From Gemmatimonadales bacterium (GTDB lineage Bacteria; Gemmatimonadota; Gemmatimonadetes; Gemmatimonadales; GWC2-71-9), in assembly GCA_030597435.1 (NCBI GenBank), contig JAUVRV010000132.1, forward strand, positions 1 through 7,128: a stretch of 7,128 nt of DNA, read 5' to 3'. Shown piece after piece: positions 6,232 to 7,128 of this stretch (position 1 is its first letter; each line of letters begins with the position of its first letter). The translations under genes were made by a program, and so were the position numbers. Under the pieces are notes generated by a model. It did no database searches. It worked only from the letters and a program-made list of their open reading frames with translations, and had not been told where the DNA came from.

Positions 6232-7128
6232 TCAGGCACCATTCACAGTCTCTAGCAAATGGGCTTCGGTCTGCTCTGTCACGTGATCCCATGACAGAGT
6301 CTTTGCAAAGCTCCTACCGGCTCGCCCCAATTCCGCGACGAGCTCTGGCCGTTGGCTCAGTCGAATCAAGGCCCCTGCCATTGCGTCGGTGTCACCGTGC
6401 GGTACCAACATGCCGGTGGTTCCATCTATGACCGACTCCCGCAGACCGGGACTATCCGAAGCAATGGTAGGCGTACCGCACGCTGCCGCCTCTACGTTTG
6501 CTATGCCCCACCCTTCTTTCGCAGAGGGAAACACCAGACCCCAAGCTCGACGCAACAGGCGTCGTTTCTCCTCCTCATCAACGAACCCCAAGAACTCGAC
6601 AGCCTCTCCCAACTGGAGTTCCCCCGCCAGATGCTCCAGCCGTGAGAGATCATCGCCCTTTCCGGCGATTTCCAACCTCACGTCACCCCCCTGCTTTCGT
6701 ACTTGCACCACCGCTCGCAGAATGGCGTCAATCCCTTTATAACGCTTGAGACGCCCCACGTACAGAAAAGTCGGCACTGCGGCCCGAGGCGTTGCGCTAT
6801 CGGGACAGAACCACTCGGCGTCCACGCCTGGAAAGATCACTCGAATGTTGTCGGCCGAGACCCCTCGCTCAATGAGATCTTCCCGCGTGCTCTCGCTGAT
6901 CGCGTGAAACGCCGCTCGCCGATACACCCGAGGAATGGGTCGCTCGGCCAGCCAAACCGTGGCTGCTATCGGTAGCGCGGCTTCGCTAAACGCTGTGTTT
7001 CCAAACAGATGCGGTATGATGACGTAAAACGGCAATCGACTGAACGTGGGCAGGAACAGTGGCAGTTTGTTGATGTCTTCGACCAGCACGTCGAAGCTGC
7101 CCTCCCGCAGCGCGTGTCGTACCGCTCC
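6232..7128 (-). CDS. GT4-type glycosyltransferase, C-terminal 298 residues (start outside window)
   Basis: This is the C-terminal part of a GT-B fold glycosyltransferase, a family that transfers sugars from nucleotide donors in cell-surface polysaccharide or glycolipid synthesis. The frame is open to the window edge, and the residues before the GTG at 7089 (a HALREGSFD-like segment) look like real protein, so the gene continues beyond the window. Numbering from 7089: EDINKLPLFLPTF (4-16), PHLFG (26-30), AISESTREDLIERGV (64-78), the donor-binding block VGRLKRYKGID (111-121), AGKGDD (142-147), and the EX7E motif EGWGIANVE (192-200) followed by AAACGTPTIAS. These are standard GT4 features. Acceptor and donor sugars are unknown. 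It precedes hpf by 26 nt and could share its transcript, though function does not connect it obviously to the PTS genes. Confidence 0.92.
   Translation of the reverse strand, partial: GAVRHALREGSFDVLVEDINKLPLFLPTFSRLPFYVIIPHLFGNTAFSEAALPIAATVWLAERPIPRVYRRAAFHAISESTREDLIERGVSADNIRVIFPGVDAEWFCPDSATPRAAVPTFLYVGRLKRYKGIDAILRAVVQVRKQGGDVRLEIAGKGDDLSRLEHLAGELQLGEAVEFLGFVDEEEKRRLLRRAWGLVFPSAKEGWGIANVEAAACGTPTIASDSPGLRESVIDGTTGMLVPHGDTDAMAGALIRLSQRPELVAELGRAGRSFAKTLSWDHVTEQTEAHLLETVNGA

Noticed and set aside
5583..6431. A 282-codon open frame on the plus strand opposite hprK, hpf and the end of the glycosyltransferase.
   Set aside because: It is rich in Ser, Arg and Leu without recognisable motifs, crosses three clear genes on the other strand, and is explained by antisense frame openness in GC-biased coding DNA.
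1..7128. Mobile elements, CRISPR arrays, tRNA or rRNA genes, and long direct repeats.
   Set aside because: Nothing of the kind was seen on either strand; the window is almost fully occupied by conserved protein genes in one direction.

Overview
This window is an ordinary-looking but well-preserved block of nine protein genes, all read from the minus strand, so transcription runs from high to low coordinates. Base composition is moderately GC-rich. The gene set is an HPr kinase, a complete mannose-class (IIA-IIB-IIC-IID) phosphotransferase system with its own HPr and Enzyme I, a short ribosome hibernation factor, and metK beside Enzyme I. It fits a Gram-negative lineage such as Gemmatimonadota or one of the former Deltaproteobacteria, where comparable clusters are known. 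The phylum cannot be fixed from sequence inspection alone.

Layout in transcription order: (1) 7128-6232, the C-terminal part of a GT4-type glycosyltransferase whose start lies outside the window; (2) 6205-5903, a short-form ribosome hibernation-promoting factor; (3) 5899-4934, HPr kinase/phosphorylase (hprK); (4) 4941-4561, PTS EIIA; (5) 4564-4091, PTS EIIB; (6) 4094-3426, PTS EIIC; (7) 3429-2695, PTS EIID; (8) 2698-2426, HPr; (9) 2429-648, Enzyme I; (10) a 47-nt AT-rich spacer at 601-647; (11) 600-1, the first 200 codons of metK, cut by the window edge. From hprK to Enzyme I every junction overlaps by 4 or 8 nt, and hpf and hprK are 3 nt apart. This points to one translationally coupled polycistronic unit. 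No promoter or terminator could be supported inside it.

How the parts fit together: Enzyme I takes phosphate from PEP at His196 and passes it to HPr His17, then to EIIA His12 and EIIB His14. EIIC and EIID form the membrane complex. HprK would phosphorylate HPr at Ser48 (31 residues after His17, the classical 15/46 spacing) and so link the relay to the energy state. No sugar-catabolic gene or transcription regulator is present, so the substrate is unknown and a sensory or regulatory role is as likely as bulk sugar uptake. The most notable sequence oddities are substitutions in normally conserved Enzyme I motifs. I did not find a convincing undescribed system.
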